Assembly (NCBI GenBank): GCA_018819175.1
Contig: JAHJQQ010000018.1
Span: 1-7,146, forward strand
Direction of reading: 5' to 3'
Source: Gammaproteobacteria bacterium
GTDB taxonomy: Bacteria; Pseudomonadota; Gammaproteobacteria; Thiohalobacterales; Thiohalobacteraceae
Length of the DNA stretch: 7,146 nt
Positions 5,407-7,146 of the stretch are shown here, piece by piece. Each line of letters begins with the position of its first letter. Positions within the stretch are counted from its first letter, which is position 1. Made by a program: the position numbers and the translations under genes. The notes beneath the pieces are model-generated. The model saw nothing but the letters and a program-made list of their open reading frames with translations. It did not search any database and was not told the DNA's origin.

Positions 5407-7146
5407 CTAGAAATCTATCGCGCCAATCGCCTTGCGCTGAATGACCAGCAGATCACCGGCGTTGAACTGCCCGTCCGGGGCGGGGATTCCATTAACCAGC
5501 GGGGCAACGTCGCCGTGCAGCATTTGATAGGCGGTCAAGGGCGTATTGCTCGTCAATGCCTGTGTTCCCAGCAGGACATCCGCGGCATTCACGCTGCCGT
5601 CGCCATTCAGATCGCCGTCCGGTCCGTCAACAACCTGCACACTCACGGTTACGCTGCTGCTATTGGTATGACTGTCCGTCACGCTGGCGGTAATGGTGTG
5701 TGTGCCGGCGTTCAGTCTGATTTGAATGTCCGCCCCGCTTCCCAGTACGCCGGCGAGACTCGACTGCCATTGAATGACGCTGTTGAGCGAACCGTCCTCA
5801 ATATCGGTTGCCATGCCACTCAGTGTGAAAAGTCGGTTGGCGGTGATTTCGGTATTGGGTTCCGGCGTCAGGATCTGCACGGACGGCGGATTAAAATACA
5901 GACAGCCTGCGGGTCGCAGCACAGACGAACTGCCATACAGCGAGCCCAGATAATCAAGATCGTCGCACTGCAGCTGGGTGTTGCCGGACAGATTCAGCTC
6001 GGCCAGATAATCGAACGCACCCAGACCGTTTATGTCTGTGAGATTGTTATCGCTCAGATCCAGGGTATTGAGCCAGAGCAACTGATCGAATATGGACGGA
6101 TTACCGAGTGTCGTGAGCTGGTTGCCGCTGAGGTTGAGGTTGCGCAGGTGCGGGAACGCCGCGAGGCGCGTCAGATCGGTAATGCCGGTATTACTGATAT
6201 CCAGCTCGATCAGATCGTAGTCCCGGTTGGTCATCTGATTATGCAAGGGCAATTGATACAGATCCGCGATGGCGATACCACCCAAACCAATATGGGTCAG
6301 GCCGGTGTTGTTGCTCAGGATCGGCAGTACGGCGTTGATGTCGATGCCATTGTTATTGGACAGGTTCAGCTCGGTAAGATAGCGAAGCTGCTCAAGGCCA
6401 TCTGTGTTGATAAGGTGGTTATCGCTGAGGTCGAGTGCGATCAACCCCGGCATTGCCAGGATCACGGGTGGACTACCGAGCGTGGTGAGTTGATTGCCGC
6501 TGAGATTGAGCCGCCGTAATCCGGGGAATGAATTCAGGCGATTCAGATCGGTGATGCCGGTGCGGCTGATATCAAGCTCCACAAGCGCATAGTCGCGACC
6601 GGTCTGCGGGTTGTGCAGGGGTAATTGATTGAGGTCGGCTATCGCAATGCCGCCCAGACCCAGGTGGGTCAGGCGGACGTTATTGGCGAGGATCGGCAGC
6701 ACGGCGTTGACGTCGATGCCGGCGTTATTCGACAGGTTCAATTCAGTTAAATACCGGAGCGGGTCCAGCCCGTCGATGCTGGTGAGTTGATTATTACTGA
6801 GGTTGAGGCGGCATAGCTGAGGGAACTCATAGAGTCTGGCGGTGTTGTTGATACCGGTGTGACTGACATCTAACTCCAGCAGTTTATAGGGATCATTTAA
6901 AGGTATCTGATAGAGATCCGTAAGCGCGATGCCACCTAAGCCCAGGTGCGTCAGGCGGGTGTTACTGGCGATGACCGGCGCGACCTGATTGAACTCGATG
7001 CCGGCATTGTTCGACAGGTTCAGTTCGGTCAGCCGTTGGAGTCCATTCAGTCCGGGGAGATAGGTGAGGCGGTTATCGCTGAGATCCAGCGCGGTTAACC
7101 CCGGCATTTGATCGATGCCAGAACCAATGTCAGTCAACTGATTACC
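5407..7146 (-). CDS. Leucine-rich repeat protein with dockerin-like C-terminus (5' partial)
   Basis: 579 residues are visible and the frame stays open to the window edge. A TTG at 7137 lies inside an ordinary repeat (GNQLT) and is not a start. Residues 1 to about 415 are leucine-rich repeats with ELNLSNN, ALDLSDN and NLSGNQLT consensus, grouped in long super-repeats. About 420-505 (from PSVQILTPEPN) form an Ig/PKD-like beta domain with LSGMATDIEDGS and AGTHTITASVTDS. About 507-579 form a dockerin-type module: GDLNGDGSVNAADVLL is a calcium-binding loop and helix, and the second half, GDVAPLVNGIPAPDG then FNAGDLLVIQRKAIG, has an enlarged loop. The protein is probably secreted or on the surface and binds protein or polysaccharide partners; a signal peptide would lie outside the window. 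It converges on the anti-sigma gene and need not be linked to it. Architecture is secure; ligand and role are unknown. Confidence 0.88.
   Translation of the reverse strand, partial: GNQLTDIGSGIDQMPGLTALDLSDNRLTYLPGLNGLQRLTELNLSNNAGIEFNQVAPVIASNTRLTHLGLGGIALTDLYQIPLNDPYKLLELDVSHTGINNTARLYEFPQLCRLNLSNNQLTSIDGLDPLRYLTELNLSNNAGIDVNAVLPILANNVRLTHLGLGGIAIADLNQLPLHNPQTGRDYALVELDISRTGITDLNRLNSFPGLRRLNLSGNQLTTLGSPPVILAMPGLIALDLSDNHLINTDGLEQLRYLTELNLSNNNGIDINAVLPILSNNTGLTHIGLGGIAIADLYQLPLHNQMTNRDYDLIELDISNTGITDLTRLAAFPHLRNLNLSGNQLTTLGNPSIFDQLLWLNTLDLSDNNLTDINGLGAFDYLAELNLSGNTQLQCDDLDYLGSLYGSSSVLRPAGCLYFNPPSVQILTPEPNTEITANRLFTLSGMATDIEDGSLNSVIQWQSSLAGVLGSGADIQIRLNAGTHTITASVTDSHTNSSSVTVSVQVVDGPDGDLNGDGSVNAADVLLGTQALTSNTPLTAYQMLHGDVAPLVNGIPAPDGQFNAGDLLVIQRKAIGAIDF
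5987..7022 (-). repeat. Tandem super-repeats in the LRR gene
   Basis: The anchor GACAGGTTCA (+ strand) recurs at 7013, 6731 and 6359, and as GACAGATTCA at 5987. The spacings are 282, 372 and 372 bases, all multiples of three (94, 124 and 124 codons). Each unit contains several leucine-rich repeats and shared blocks such as THLGLGGIA, ELDIS-TGITDL and LNLSGNQLT. The gene therefore grew by duplication of blocks of repeats rather than single ones. The shorter unit lacks one ALDLSDN repeat and a short NPQTGRDY-type loop. Confidence 0.75.

Noticed and set aside
5515..6519. 334-codon frame on the plus strand opposite the LRR gene
   Set aside because: It lies antisense within a clear repeat protein; its length follows from the repeat codon pattern and no recognisable domain is encoded.
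7135..7137. TTG start of the LRR protein at 7137
   Set aside because: The frame is open to the window edge and the codon is the Leu of a normal GNQLT repeat; the true start is outside.

Overview
The window looks like chromosomal DNA of a proteobacterium, most likely gammaproteobacterial, though the sequence alone does not fix the taxon. The pointers are a typical proteobacterial S-formylglutathione hydrolase, a MarC-family membrane protein, strong Shine-Dalgarno sites, and intergenic repeat families (a CCCTCTCCC hairpin and a GTCATTGCGAG inverted repeat) that are common in proteobacterial genomes. Base composition varies: the sigma-factor region is GC-rich, while the spacers around the MarC and methyltransferase genes are richer in AT.

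Layout: (1) 1-460 holds no credible gene but a dense series of inverted repeats. (2) 467-1303 (+) encodes S-formylglutathione hydrolase, the second enzyme of glutathione-dependent formaldehyde detoxification. A hairpin follows its stop codon. (3) 1304-1748 is a gene-free spacer with a good sigma70-type promoter at 1485-1512, giving a leader of about 230 nt. (4) 1749-2360 (+) encodes a MarC-family inner-membrane protein, and 2418-3191 (+) a class I SAM-dependent methyltransferase of unknown substrate; the two are probably co-transcribed. (5) 3192-3435 is a convergent spacer with a widely spaced inverted repeat. (6) 3436-4176 (-) encodes a flavodiiron-type metallo-beta-lactamase-fold (ODP-like) diiron protein. 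It is read divergently from (7) an ECF-type sigma factor, 4256-4813 (+), which overlaps by ATGA a zinc anti-sigma factor that begins at 4810. (8) 5407 to the window end (-) is a large leucine-rich-repeat protein with an Ig/PKD-like domain and a C-terminal dockerin-like module; its N-terminus lies outside the window.

The most interesting part is 3436-5373. A diiron protein of a family that senses or reduces O2/NO sits head-to-head with a sigma/anti-sigma pair whose anti-sigma factor carries a Zn-binding HxxxCxxC motif. This suggests a redox or oxygen-responsive regulatory module, which is inference from context. The anti-sigma frame is interrupted by one in-frame TAG at 5200-5202 and then continues for 56 protein-like codons to a second stop at 5371-5373. 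It is therefore a very recent nonsense mutation, a natural readthrough case, or a sequencing error. No mobile element, CRISPR array, tRNA or rRNA was recognised.
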